A stretch of 38,251 bases of DNA, from assembly GCA_040143965.1 (NCBI GenBank), contig JASJQH010000048.1:1-38251 (forward strand), in the 5' to 3' direction. Source of the stretch: Basidiobolus ranarum. Taxonomy: Eukaryota; Basidiobolomycota; Basidiobolomycetes; Basidiobolales. A program made the translations under genes and the position numbers. The notes beneath the pieces were generated by a model that saw nothing but the letters and a program-made list of their open reading frames with translations, did no database searches and was not told the origin of the DNA. Within the stretch, counting starts at the first letter, position 1. Every line of letters starts with the position of its first letter. Below, one piece after another: positions 19,519 to 37,702 of the stretch.

Positions 19519-21004
19519 ATGCATTCATTAAGCCAACATAATAATAATCCCCAGCTACAGCAGTATCTTCAATTGCAACAAGCTGCTGCTATGAAAAATC
19601 CATCCGCTTTGAATGCACCCAATTTAGGAGGTCCATCCACTATGTTAAACAAACTTCCTACCGGTTTGGGAATTCCTAGTGGCTCTAACAATCTTCACAA
19701 TATGAGTAACTCTTTGGGAGAGCCATATTATGGACCTGGAGGAGGCGCTGCTAGTGCTGGGCATAACAATGTAACCATGCCTTTCAGTGGAGCTCAGCAA
19801 CAAAGATATGCCTTGATGGAGGAAGAGGCCATATATTCTTTTATTTTGGATTTATTCCATCCCGACTCTCGAGAACAGGCACTTGCTCAACTTGCCAAAA
19901 GAAGAGAGACGTTTGAGGATTTGGCAGTTGTTTTATGGAATTCCTTTGGTACATAGTCTTTAATATATTTCCGTTTTCTTTGTGTAATAAGAACTGTAAA
20001 TCAGTATACAAAGTGAGTCGGTTGCTTACACGTTTTATCAGGTGTTATGTCGATTCTATTGCAAGAGATAGTTAACGTTTATCCTCTACTCGACGCCGAA
20101 TTGACAAACTCCATTTCCAATAGAGTATGCAACGCTTTAGCTCTACTACAATGTGTTGCCAGTCATAACGAAACTCGGTTACCATTTCTTGGAAGTAAGC
20201 CACTTCAAGCACAATTCAACACATCTCATAAACATAACAAGACTAACAAGAGTGATTGAAATCAGCTCATTTCCCCTATTTCTTGTATCCTATGTTGAAT
20301 ACAACCGACAACAGTAAGCCTTTTGAATACTTGCGTTTGACCGCTTTGGGGGTTATTGGTGCATTAGTGAAAGTTAGTCCCTCTTCAAGAGTTATATATA
20401 GTCACCCTTTCACTCTCGGACTAACATGATTATACTAAATTATAGCAAGATTGTCCAGAAGTAGTCAGCTTTTTGTTAAATACGGAGATAATTCCTATTT
20501 GTCTTCGTATTATGAACCATGGAGCGGAACTTTCTAAAACTGTACTTATGTCACATCGCTTTGATGAGCAACTGTTCAAGATGCTAATTAAATTTCATGA
20601 ATCTATAGGTGGCTATATTCATTCTTCAGAAGATCCTTCAAGATGACTACGGATTACTTTATATTTGTCAAACATATGAGAGATTCTTCGCTGTTATCAC
20701 AGTGCTTGAGAATATGGTCATGCACCTGACTGATAGTCAATCTTGTCGACTACTAAAGCATGTAGTGAGATGCTACCTAAGATTATGTGAAAACCAAAGG
20801 TATGTTCAACTTTCATTTTCTCATCTTAACCAGTATTTCTAACCTTCATTATTTATCAGGGCTCGTGAGGCACTTCAATCATGTTTACCAAATCCTCTAC
20901 GTGATGGTTCCTTCTCACTCACATTAAAAGAGGATTTGGTGGCTAAACGAGCATTAAATCAATTGTTGGTTATACTAACTGAAGGTATAAATTCCGGTAA
21001 TTAG
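19519..21004 (+). CDS. CAF40: CCR4-NOT subunit CNOT9 / Rcd1 / Caf40, 6 exons, 373 aa
   Basis: CNOT9 is the armadillo-repeat subunit of the CCR4-NOT deadenylase; it docks on the Not1 scaffold and binds regulators such as Tristetraprolin-type and GW182-type peptides in animals. Exons 19519-19948, 20042-20194, 20266-20372, 20446-20541, 20609-20799 and 20860-21004 total 1122 bases. The conserved domain begins at about residue 100 ([20 protein letters not shown]) and runs through [20 protein letters not shown], then [58 protein letters not shown] and [11 protein letters not shown] to the C-terminus. Identity with the human protein is very high. The first 95 residues form a Q/N/G-rich, presumably disordered extension, common in fungal Rcd1. 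It is convergent with YAK1. Confidence 0.96.
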
Positions 21005-21824
21005 CCCAATACTAGGCATTGGCATCCATTTAGCTATAGAAGTTTCTCCCTCTACACTTCCCTTTTCATTCAAGTTGCATTGGGGATAGTTAGATTTAAC
21101 TTTCCAAAAATACTTTGTAGAACTTTACAACAATCTGATGAATATATATATACACATATTTCTATATTACTACCAATATTTCTCCCCTCCCCATTCCAAT
21201 TTTCAAGTGAACTAATATAAATGATAGATTCAACCAGGATCAATATTTGATTGTTAACATGCGAATGAGTGTTTAGTGTAATTAGTGGGATGGGAATTGC
21301 TAGATCAGGTGAATCACTTTATTTATCCTCCCCTCCTCTTCTCGTTCTCCCCTCTCCCTAACCCTCTCCCCTCCATCCCAAGATAACACTAATTGACAAT
21401 GGAAATGTGATGAATGTTTAAGGAATTTCTTCATGAATCGTGGGTCGAAGGTGAGAGTGTGTGAAGGTGAGTGAGGGTGGGTGGATGATGGGGATTTTTC
21501 AAAATAATGATTGAATGGTATGATTCGATGGAACAATCTGATAACTCTCGATATGATGAATAATTGGGGAGGAAAGAAAAACGGCGATGCAGAGAGGTGT
21601 TAATGGTGAATATGATAGAGGAAAAATGCGAGCAAAAATGAAGAGTCGAGGACGTGTCAAATAGAGTGTCAGTATATGGGATGTATTCGTATTCAAAGTA
21701 AAACGTAAAGGTAAAGGTAAAGCAGATGCCGATAGAGAATCAAGTGTAGCGCAATTAATGGATTAATCTAACCACCGTTGGTCATACAAATGACGGTCGA
21801 TTGAATCAGTGTTTTGGATCAAGT
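21005..21824. other. Intergenic between convergent CNOT9 and YAK1
   Basis: These 820 bases lie between two stop codons. They include CCCTAACCCT (21356-21365), purine- and pyrimidine-rich low-complexity stretches (CTCTCCC-type near 21330-21375, GTGAGGGTGGGTGG-type near 21440-21490) and an AAAGGT triplet repeat near 21705-21720. No gene is seen. Confidence 0.5.
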
Positions 21825-26368
<4,544 letters not shown>

Positions 26369-28151
26369 ATTATCCGATACCTATGAGCTAAATTTGAAGG
26401 AAAGTTAGTATAATCCCTTAGGAAGGAAATAGTAAAGCTTCAAATAATAGTATTTTTTTTAGTGTAGTAGTTGAAAGCAAATAACATGAATCATTAGAAA
26501 AGGTTAAATAGGCTTCATATTAAGATGGTGTAAGTACTGTGAACTCGGTCGCGCTTGAATTCATTAACAAAGACAAAAAAATAAGGGCAGAAAAGATTAT
26601 AACAATAGATATATCAACAAACGTAGACTGCTCTGTGCAATCAATCTCGACTTGAAAGGTGATGATGCAGTAATAACTGCTTACCTTAAAATAAATCACC
26701 TATCCCAGATTCAATAGCGAGAGGGCGATCACGTAAAATTGCTTATAATCAGTAGTAATGTTTGCTCAATTTGATTGTAGGAAAGGCAAAACTAGCAAAC
26801 AGTAGTATACGAAATGACTCAATTCTAGAAAAAACCAAGAGTAAATTACTGAAAATAGTAAATTGACTCCACCCAGATAGGTCCAAGAAAGAATAGAGAG
26901 CGGTTTCAAACAAGGAAAGGAAAAAAAGAAAGTAGAATAAAGCGATGGCCAAGGTTGGCTGAATGGGTGTATGTGATGGGACTACGAAAAGTAAAAAGGA
27001 GAACTGAAGACTTGGTTAATTATAAAGATAAATTACCGATCAATAGTATATGGACAATCGTAAAAAATTAAATACAAACAGCTTAACAACAAACCAACTT
27101 TAGTTTACTAGTTTAGACTTGGTCAACAATTTTGACGGCTCATTACCAATGATAACACCTCAAACACCCGATACCTACCCATTACTATATATTCAGAGGA
27201 TTAGCCTATGTTATTGAGGCATATATATAAGTTATACACATGGTACCACTCTACTAGTTTGCGTTAAAAGCGTAGGATCCCAAATAACTGCTAAAGACGA
27301 GATATTGAAATGTCCAAAATAACAGTCAACCTTCTACATCCACAGTATTACGAGAGTGTGAAATGTACCAATTTGGATCAATTACGATGTTATTTGCTGT
27401 CGTCAAACTCGATTATTTTTCAAGATCTATCGCCATTCAGAGAAAAATTTATCGAGATTTGAAGCCAATCAGTTACACGACATCTTAATCACCATCTTTA
27501 AATCTCACTCAGATCATTAAAACCATCAGTGTTAACATGGTCGAGAATTATAGGGGTATTCTGACTGAATTGCAAGATTAACAAGTGTGACTATGACCAA
27601 ACCTGATGACGAAAGATCCCCCAAGCGCAAAGGCATCCGCTGAGACTGTTCTTTTGGTGAATCTAATTTGTGTTGTATATGGGTTAGGTGAGTATCCAGA
27701 TAGGTCAGTTCACTTGAGTATGCCGGGGAAAAGGGAGCTGGGAATAGAGAACTGGGGATCTTCAACCATCAGCCATGAGCCTTACAATCGAAATCATGCT
27801 AATCTTTCTATTGGTTAGGGTAAGTCGCTCTTTACTGTTGTTGTGTTTATCTTAAGCATAATCTAAACAAACCGCTTTCGAATCAGCCCAAGTGATGATT
27901 TTACCGAACTTCAGATAGCCAGTGTTGATTTTAAATGAGGTTACTGTATAAATAATATTGATACTACGTTTTAAGGTTAGTTTTGTTTATTTAAAATCAT
28001 TTGTTTTTGTCACAACTACAAATTATTGGACAATCAGTACACAACAACCAGTGCTCAATAATAGGTAACTGCTCTGGTATATACACTCAGAGTAACCTAT
28101 GATGCTAGTAATAAGAATTCTTGTTATAGCGTACAAATAAATAGTCCTTGT
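26369..28151. other. Large divergent intergenic region, YAK1 / MMS22
   Basis: This 1783-base region between two divergent genes is very AT-rich and may hold untranslated exons: GGTGAGT near 27687 and GGGTAAGT near 27818 would serve as splice donors for an MMS22 leader. A 50-codon plus-strand ORF (27310-27462) has ordinary composition but no recognisable motif. Telomere-like GGTTAGGG occurs near 27814. I do not see a confident gene. Confidence 0.45.
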
Positions 28152-31100
28152 ATGAACGAAGATATAACTGAAGATGAATTGGGAATTCTCTACACAAATC
28201 AAAAGGCCATCAGCCACACCTTAGATACACAGTTAAGTGAGGTCAAACCTCATGCTACTATTACCATCGAAATTCCCAAAAGACCAGTAGGCTTAGAGAA
28301 TTATGAAAACAACGAGTTGGTCATATCAAGTAGGAATAAAGCACCGAATCCAACTATAGAAGAAATTTCCACAAAATCTGCAAATACCAAGAACGATACG
28401 AAAAACCTCCATACCACTGTAGAAATTGAAATTGGAAATGTCAATGTAGCCGGTGATAGCAGGTCATGCGAAGTACCTGATACAACTACACCAGAAAATC
28501 CTGGCCATTCAACGACTCCTACCACAGCAGAAATAGAGATTGCTAAAATGGCCGGTGATGGTATATTGTACGAAGCACCCAACACAAATAAGCCGGAGAG
28601 GCCAAATCATTTAACGACTCCTACCACCGTAGAAGTTGAAATTGGAAATACCAAAGTTATTAACGATAATATGCCGACCGAAACACCTTACACAACTAGG
28701 TCAGAGAGTTCTAATCATTCGACTGCTCCTAACACGACAGAAATTGAGATTGGAAATGTCAAAGTGGCTGGTGATAGCATACCATATGAGGAGCCTGAAA
28801 CGGCTACACCGGAAAGTCCTAATCATTCAGCGACTCCTACCACATTAGAGGTTGAAGTTGGAAATACTACCATTGTTGGTAATAACATACCGCCTGAAAA
28901 ACCTGACACAACTAGGTCGGAGTGTCCTAATCATTCAGCAGCTCCCACCACGGCAGAAATTGAAATTGGAAATGTCAAAGTGGCCGGTGATAGTATACCA
29001 TACGAAGAACCTAACATAACTACACCGGAGCGACTCAATCGTTCAACGGCTCACACCACAGTAGAGGTTGAAATTGGAAATGCCAAAGTTGTTGGTAATA
29101 ATATATCCCCCGAAAAACATGATAAAACCAAGCTAGAGAGTTCCACTCGTTCAACGGCTATTGGGGATATCTCCTTGACTGTTGATGACAAACTTGAGAA
29201 TTCTACGAATGATTTATCTTTTGGTGAGCCTCTTCCTTCACTTCCAGCTGATATCCCTCAACCTAGGACTGATGTCCAGATATGGATAAGCCCAAAGTGT
29301 GTAGAGAACGAAGAAGATTCTAAACTCGAAACAACAATGATTAATCCGATACAACGTCAAACTGAAGATTCTCAGACTTCGGACGATTCGCACAATAACA
29401 GTAATACTCTTCCCAATGAACTTATAAGTGAGAGCCTGTTAGTGGTTAATAATGAAGCACAGAATATTGCTCAACATGAGGAAAAAGAGACGTCGAATAG
29501 TTTTGATGAGTCTTCAAATATGTATACAAAATATCCATTGCGAAAGAGAACTGCATTGTCGTTGCACCCATATACCAGATTCTCTTGGACTGACCCTGAA
29601 ACAATGCCAAATGTGATAATCGATACAAGCGTTTTAGAAGAGCCAATTGAGCCTGAAGATAAAAATAAGCAGCATGACTATTACGATAGCGAAGGTGATA
29701 CTGATTACACAGAAACACAAACTCGAAGATTTGCCAATTCTTTAGGAAAGGATGACGATTTGGGATTGATCCCAGAAGCAAGTGAATTGCAAGCACTTCT
29801 CGATGATACAACGGAGTCAAATTCTCACTCTAGAAGTAGTTCGCATCATAAGGTTCAATATAAAAGGAAAAAAAGAAGCAAGTCTTTGATTGTGAAGCTC
29901 ATACTTCCTGGTTATCGTAGAAATCCGATCCAAACTGACGAGTTATCCAGTGCTTATGGCGGTAAATCTTTTCAAGACGTAGACGACTTCTCAGAAACTT
30001 TAGCTCGAGCAGATGAATATCTTCAAGCACTGGGACAGTCGGAACCGCACGATGTAATATCTTCTCCTAGGGCGAAACTAGGAGGGCGCTTGGTGATATT
30101 GGATGATGAAGACGAGGCTGACACTATGAATAATCAGCGACCCACCGGACATCGTGCGATAATTGCTGAGCCAGAGGATCCAGAAACCATTGAATCCATA
30201 CATCAGTTTAGTCGTCAGTCGAAGCATCCGTCAAAATTGACAAAGAAGAATCTTGCTGGAAAACTCCCTGCATCATTTCTACGCGTTTATAACGTTGATA
30301 ATTCATGTCTGCAAGATCAAACCACCGTACAATCAAAGAAAATTCGACAATTGCCCTTGCAATCACACCCACTTCGTATGACTGAACAAAGAGATTCGAT
30401 AGAGAATGGAAGGCCTCTCTCTCCGACCTCGGTATTTTCCGATGAGATGTCAACCAATTCAGATGGCGAAATTCATTCAAGTATTGAATCCGAGGGGGAT
30501 TCTCTTGATGTAGAAGCCATCCAGCAAAAACGTTATAAACAGAAAAGAGCCTCGTCAGGAGTAAATCGCAAACAAAAGCCTATCAACTTCCTCGATATTT
30601 ACGAATTGTTATTAGACGAGTACAAGGACGGCGAAATCCCTAATTTTTTGAGAATTGCTTGTAGGCGATTGCTTCAAAAGCACAATTGGGGCTACGATAT
30701 CTCCGATGATCCATGGAGCAAAATGATAAGCTTCGATCCAAGCTTTATCGATGACGACGCGTATCAAGAGGATCAATACACTCTTTCCGAATGGCAACAG
30801 GGCGGAGATTTCTGGAGAAGAAAATTAAGACGACTTCGTCGCCAGCGAAATGCCCTGAAGAAGCGAGTAGTCAAGCCTTACATCGCAGATCCCAAAAAGC
30901 CACCGACTGATCAGACTCTAAATGATCACAACGATGCAGTAGAACAAACACACAATACAAACCACTCTGTAAGGAAAAGAAAAAGACCATCAAGAATGGC
31001 GATAGCCAACTCTGATGATCCTACTAACCCGTTTGAGGAAATTGATAATGAAGATGTTGTTGAGCATTCATTAGAAACATCCGACCAATTAATAGAGCAA

Positions 31101-34100
31101 TTAGTACCTACCACACCGCAAGAGAATATCGCACCACCAGGTAAGCGGAAGCGAGTTGTAAAATCGAAGTCCAAATCAAAGCTTCAACAAAAACTAGATG
31201 ACGCCACGGCGCAAGGCTTTGTTTCTACTGTAAATGCATGTAAAAAGTTGAAAGAGAATGGTGCAAAGAGAAAGAAGGTTGCAGCTTTTGTGAAAGCACT
31301 TCGAAAAAGGCAGAGTACTAAGGACGGGAATACTTTCACTTCATTGGATGTTGCACGAAATGTTCCTTCAATTTCATCCGAACTTTCTTTAAGTCCTTCT
31401 AGATTGAATTCCCTCCACCGTAGTACCGGCTTAACCCACACTCCAAAGAGTTCTCAACGGAGCGCAGAACCTTTCTATCGCAGACCTGTGCGGCCCTTAT
31501 TACCCCCTAATACTCCCATGTTAAATCATGATATGAGCATGTCCTTTAAAGGTAAACGACAGCGACTCGAAACTATTATTGGCAAAATCAAACGCCTGTC
31601 GTTGAACACCACATCCGTAGATAATACGCAATCACTTTCATCGCAGCTTCATCATAACTTAACAGCAAGTCAAAATGCTCCTCGCAATATGCAATTTACT
31701 CCTACTAAAATGGCAAATCCTCCCGCCAGGTTGTCACTCCTTTTCACACCCAAATCTTCCAGTTCGTTGCCGAGTACGTCCACCCAGATGGTTGACGAGA
31801 ACCTAAGTATTTCTGGTACAGCCGAAAAATTACCTACTACCTCGAAACGCAAAAGAAAGGGGATAGCTCATAGATTGTCCCGTCCCCAGGGTTTTGATGA
31901 AAAAACTACTACTACTTCCAAAGTATCTCACTTTCAAGCTTTAGATGTTGCAAACGATACGCCTAGCTCTACCCAAGCGTTACATACCAAATTGAATAGT
32001 TGGTATATGCAAAACAACCCAAGCAGATTTACTCCTAAACCTCTAATATCTGGGCTCTGGTTCAACCAGAACACCTTTGTAGGTAGAGGTGAGCTTCATA
32101 CACTATTACAAACGCTCGACAGCATTAATTCTACGAAGCCTTATGCTGCTCGGGTTTTCGAAGTATTTGATGCAGATATCATGACAACCGCCACCATTAC
32201 CGAATTTGCACGAATCATTCCACCCTTCATTTCTCAATTTTCCGATCATTTGAACAGAATATGGGATTTGGAAAAATCCAATCAAAAGGCCATTTCGCTT
32301 GAGAGTGAAATGAGTGTCATAAGGAGTGCCAACTCATTATTGGATTTTATAACGGTATTTTTACACGATCGCTTATCTCTTGCTTCTGTAGAAGATAAAC
32401 ATATAGTGTATAACGTTCTCGGTGCTGAATGCACATATCTGTTAAAACGAATCGACTTTTTAGTACGAGAAGAATGGCCAGATACATCTTCCCTGTATTG
32501 GAGTCTGAAAACAATAGGCGAAACTTACTTGCATTTGATTTGTTGGGGTTTTTATCTGAATCTGAACCACAGCCAACTAAAGGACTCTACGTATCCCTGC
32601 TTCAACCTAGTTGATATCTCGAAGCGCTTGATCAAGTTCCTAAGAAAATTTAAACTGGACGAGTTTAAAGTAGACTCTAACGATCAAGGATGTAACAGCT
32701 GGGGGGCCTCGATGTTCATATGTTTAATTCATATCCTGGACAGACTGTCTCAGTATACAAAGTCTCAAGAGGATTGTGACGAGAGTACACTTACTACAGC
32801 TCCCTTCTGGTCGGTATTCAACGAAGCAGTTTTAGAAGATTTGACGGCAACCACACTTGACTCACAGGAATGGGATTTTCCTCCACTGGCCGATAAGGGA
32901 GAGGAGATTTGGAACATGTTGTTTTCTATCTTGCCTCTGTACCAATTCAATGAAAACGGAGTATTCTGCACTCAAAGGAAATGTTTATCCAATTGGTCAT
33001 TAGTACAATATTTACTTGAAAAAACTTCTGGGTTATTGGAATTAAGTGAAAAGTCCTGCATTCCTCAATTCTCGCATCGACAAAGTCGGATGTTAGACCA
33101 TTACATCCGCTCTCTATTTGGACGATGCTATGAGTTGTGCTCGATGTGGCAATGGGATCCCGATCAAAAAGTGCTTCTGCTATTGTATCGGTTCTACGAG
33201 AAACGCCAATTTAAAGACCTTTCTTCTGAGTCACATCCGCATTTCCCCCACTTCTTGAAAGAATTCAGCGGCCTTGTTCCTCGTGAAGTTCAGTTTTCAG
33301 ACACTTGTTTCCACATTTTAATGAAATTTATTTATGTTTCGTTAAATACTTGGTGTGAACGGGCAGTTAGCTTCACAGCCAACCTGATGCAAGAGAAGTC
33401 CAAAAGAGAAGTCCGATCCTTTGTGTCTAGAATATCACCTACTCGTGTGCTCAAATTTACAAAGTCGCAAACAACCGCCGATTATTCGCCGCTGTTGAAT
33501 CACTACAACCTGATGCTGATTTTTGCTTTGACAATTCCCAGTTCCATAAAGCCACGATCGACTGTGCAGATGAAGAGCTACCTGAACTTCGTTGAGAGCG
33601 ATCAGATGTCTCGAAAGATATATATCGAAGGCTTTACACTGCTAGGACTAATATATCAATATCGCCGAGAGAAAATCCTGCCAATCTTGGAAGTTTTAAA
33701 CGAACGAATGTCACAGGTAACGCAAGAATATCTAGATATGGAAGACAAACGAGCCATCCCTTACATTCCATCTATATTTGGTGAACGCCCTTCGGACGAG
33801 TGGCTATCAGAGAACGATAGAATGAAACTAACCCACACTCAAGCAAGCGTTGTTGAGTTGCTTGAGCTTTTCTTCAACCAATACCGACGATTAGCTGCCG
33901 GCGAAGACTACCTGATAACCGAGTTCATTAGCACCGGTAAGGTTATTTTTTTTAAGGTTATTTTCAATCGACGCTCATTCTATAATAATTATTGACCATT
34001 CTCCTCCAGCTTGGTCCATTATGCTAAATCCAAGCCTGAAGTTTGCTCACAAGATACGCATGAGCTGCATAAATCACGTCAACAATTTGCTCAAAATCCG

Positions 34101-36990
34101 TTCGCAACTTCGAAGTGTTTTCACGACTGGTTCGTCTACAATAGACTCAACAAATAGGTTATCAAGTGAAAGCGATGGCCGTAAAGTAGTTCACGAATCC
34201 CCAGACGACTTTGACGATTTTGAGTTTGATGACCTCGATCTAGATCAATTGTATTTTGTGGAGCAGCAGGCTGTTAAAACTGAGAACTTCAAGACATACG
34301 ACCAGCCATTTGCAATGGTATGCATTGTTATGCTAAGGATTTGTAATTGGTTTGCGAATTAAGCTCTTGTGATTACAGGCTCTAGATAGGATTACCACCA
34401 ACATACGGGAATTGGTTTTTTCAAAATACATTATTGGTATGTATAACCTCAATTTGACATGCTGTAAGCCACTTATTTATATGCCTTTTCAGACCTCAAT
34501 GGAACCGGGATAGACGAGAAATATGCTTTGCACTTTTCGGGAATCCAGAAAACTGTAGAATGCTGGGTTGATTGCTTATCCATCTCTGTAGAGTATGGGT
34601 TAAAGGTAGGCAGGCCATCTACATATCTTTGATTATAGCCACTCACGTTCTTTACCTTCATCAGACATGGGATACCTATTTTCTATCTCAAAGTGTGGAC
34701 TCGTGGACCACGTTAAACAACCCGTCAGGGCGTAGAGTTATCTCCCTCTTTTTCTCCACAAAATGGTTAAGCCTTTACAAGGACATAACGGTACTCTTCG
34801 GCGTAGTTTACTGAATGTTGAACTTTAACTAATACATTGCAATAGAAGTACCAGGACCAAATCATCAATGTATGGTTTCAAACTATTGTTGAGCCTAACT
34901 TTACTGTCCAGCATATTATGACGTCGGCACTCCTAAACCAAGCAGTTGTTCCCAAAATATTTTATAATCTTCCAATTGCCATAAATCCCAAGCATCATGA
35001 ACATACTTTATCCAAAGCCGAACTGGTTCGGTTACGATCTGCTGTGATAGGAGGTTAGCGATCATCCTTGATTAGCAAGTCAAACATCTGTAGTAACCTT
35101 TCTTAATTATACTAGCCGTTTTGAGTAATATGGGAGATGACTACAGTTTCAATCTCAGTACTAATCCAGAACTATGCTCAGCACTCAAGAAGAGATATCA
35201 CTGCTATCTCAAAAGCATGCTGTCGTCTCTTAAAGATTATTTCGAGGTAAGTCCATACATCAGACTTGTTCTTACTATGTGGGATGTACTAATTCTCTGT
35301 AGTATCTCAATTCCCCTTCACTGTTCAATGAAAAAGAGAATTACATTAAGCTTATTCACGACATTGTTGGTAATGTCATTGAGCATTGCTCAGCTATCAT
35401 GTACCAATCTGATTCTTTCAGCACGCAACTTCCCGAAATTCGGTATTTTATGTCCAAGGACTTCCCACTCCCGCCTGCGTACGTTATTAACCATTTGAAT
35501 AGAGTCTATGATATTCAATAATACTAATCTATCCATCATAGAAATCACTTCTACATTACGCAGAGACTTCGCGGGTTTTCCAAGCTCAACTATACTGCTG
35601 ATCAGCGTCTCCAGAAGTCTCTAGTTGAATTCTTTCAGACCCATCTAGAAACAATATTTGGACAGTATGAAAGAGAGAAGCAGGATGAGCAAAAGCTCCA
35701 AGCCCTGGTCGCTTCATTCCTTAATACGTCAAAACAGTCGGACAATGAAACAATATGGTAAGTGAACAATTTGTACCCGCATTGATTGTAATTCCTTCTA
35801 ACATATACATCTAGGAACTCAACAGTTGCATCGTTTCGAATGTTTATTTTTGGTACAATCATCAAAAGATATGTTACATGCTTCATCAGACGACCTGAGC
35901 TTGCTACCTTAGCTATCCCCGCAATGAGGCTTTTGTCTATGATATTAGATTCTCTCTCAGATGAATATTGGAGCCTGCATGACCCAGTCCAAGGAATTAC
36001 AGCTCTTCAAAAAGAAATGAGTATCTTATTCTATCCACTAACCAATGCGTTGATCCAATGCCAAACGGTAAATACATTTCCAAGGATATGCTTGATTTGT
36101 CGAAATGTATATTGATGACCGCATTTCACTTTAGGATTCACATACCAATTCGGTTGTGCATAGAATCATCTCCAGATTGATCCTGAAGATCTTTATTAGC
36201 TGTATTAAAATCTTTAGGCGTGTCCACATTGACTACAGACACTTCTGTAAGTGCTTCTTGGACTCCCCTCTCCTTAAGTGACGACTAACTCGAGTCCTTC
36301 TTTAATAGATGCACATAACAAGGAATGGGCGTCCCTTTTAGAGCAAACCATAAAAATTGCCCATTTGAAGAGCGTCTTAATGATAAGAGACATTCTTCCA
36401 AAGAGCAATAGACAAACAACATTCTTTCAAGGTTACCAGGATACTTTGTCTACAGAGCACATCAACATCACCGAGCTTAGTATGCTAGCTCCGAACCGGT
36501 ATTTTTCTTTTGAGCGGCAGTTTCCTTGTACACTTATGACTCGACAAATTGGCGAGTGCTACAGTACACGCTCCCTTGATGATGTTAGTATATCAATGTG
36601 TCTATTGTCAAGTTCTCGAATTGGTTTTTCTGATATTCAGATTTTAGGTCTCCCACGAACTCCTCGCTACAATATTCGAATTCTGGTCTGAAAGTGCCTC
36701 ATTCTATCCCAAATTAAGAGCTTCTATCATCAGTGACTTCTCCAATATCAAGATACATAATATTTTCAAGTTTATTGAGAATTCAAGAATTTCTAATCCT
36801 CATTTCAAGGTATTTCATATTCTTCTGATTTCCAAACATCCAACTTTGACACCAAAATTATTTTCTATATTTGTTTCAGCGCTTTTTGGAGGACCTTCGA
36901 CCAGCTAGTACCCCTTACTTGGTTCGTTTTTGGTCTTCCCACCGACATCCAAATTCTAGCCCAGTCAGCCTAGACCTTGTAAATATTTAA
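28152..36990 (+). CDS. MMS22: Mms22/Mus7-family replication-repair protein, 14 exons, 2677 aa
   Basis: Mms22/Mus7 works with the Rtt101-type cullin ligase at damaged replication forks. Exon 1 is huge (28152-33936); then 34010-34317, 34379-34436, 34493-34605, 34665-34790, 34846-35053, 35116-35246, 35303-35478, 35542-35757, 35815-36067, 36135-36246, 36309-36583, 36648-36809 and 36880-36990, total 8034 bases. Family marks: INFLDIYELLLDEYKDGEIP then FLRIACRR near residue 812-845, and PLISGLWFNQNTFVGRGEL near 1297, start of the conserved C-terminal helical region, which continues through all 3' exons (for example SLDDVSHELLATIFEFWSES). The N-terminal half is disordered and acidic, with basic nuclear-localisation-like clusters (RKRKRPSR, GKRKRVVK) and seven tandem repeats at residues 88-337. 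Length exceeds that of fission yeast Mus7 (about 1900 aa), partly through the repeats. The last intron and stop are less certain than the rest. Confidence 0.88.
28413..29162 (+). repeat. Seven coding tandem repeats of about 108 bases (36 aa) inside MMS22
   Basis: Each unit begins with a TTxE(I/V)E(I/V)GN core and ends near NHSTxP. Copy 2 lacks two codons, so seven copies occupy 750 bases. Two unit types can be told apart: type A (copies 1, 2, 4, 6) with AGD(S/G)...YE.P and TPE, and type B (copies 3, 5, 7) with a polar N-rich centre and TRSE or a relative. From copy 2 on they alternate, and copies 4 and 6 share nearly 20 identical residues, pointing to duplication of a 216-base double unit. 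Confidence 0.92.
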
Positions 36991-37702
36991 GCAACTCCCC
37001 CATCCCTGTAAAACGGGCTTACATTCAACAGGAACATGCTTTATAGAATTAACGCATTACTAGCAATATTATCATCATATTCCTTCATGTTGATGTTTAG
37101 AAATTTTGTACACAATCATGAAATAAATCACTTGGATCTCAGTCACACTTCGAGTTTTGATGCTCCACATCGCATGACCCTAACGTCCATCGTATGGCTG
37201 CGAATAACAAATTGAATCTGAATAATTAGAGTGGCTTGGACCCCTCATTTATTCTAAGCTTTGAATGGAAAAGATCGAGGCAAAATATTAAGTATCCAAG
37301 TAAGATCAGTGCGAATCCCCTAATGGGTATTTCATTAATAACCTAATGGTGTCTACATAACCCATCTCCATTGGAATTCAGGTACTCGTGGTATTTTTCA
37401 AAATAACAATAATAATACCTTGCTAAATTACAAAAGGAAAAGAGTAAAGACTCAAGGAATACACCCAAAGCAGAGGAATAGGAGGGCATAAGAGTTCATA
37501 CGTATTTAAGCGCTAGTGTTTGTGAGTTGTTGTAAGGTGCTCTTCTACACAAAATATGGTATTGTCTGCTCTCGTCGTTCGAACTTAAAACTCATGTACA
37601 CATAAATGTACATAACTAAGCACTATAGACAAATCACATCTTGTATAAATGAGCCCTAACTATCAGTTTCTACTACAAGTAGATAAGCAAAGTAGCCAGA
37701 GT
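36991..37702. other. Intergenic between convergent MMS22 and UPF2
   Basis: The 712 bases lie between two stop codons. TGTACA occurs twice near 37595-37615; one plus-strand copy reads TGTACATA, which fits the PUF-protein consensus TGTANATA but lies about 600 bases past the MMS22 stop. I see no gene. Confidence 0.5.

Noticed and set aside
29446-29820. 124-codon minus-strand ORF inside MMS22
   Set aside because: It is the shadow of a well-supported coding exon on the other strand.
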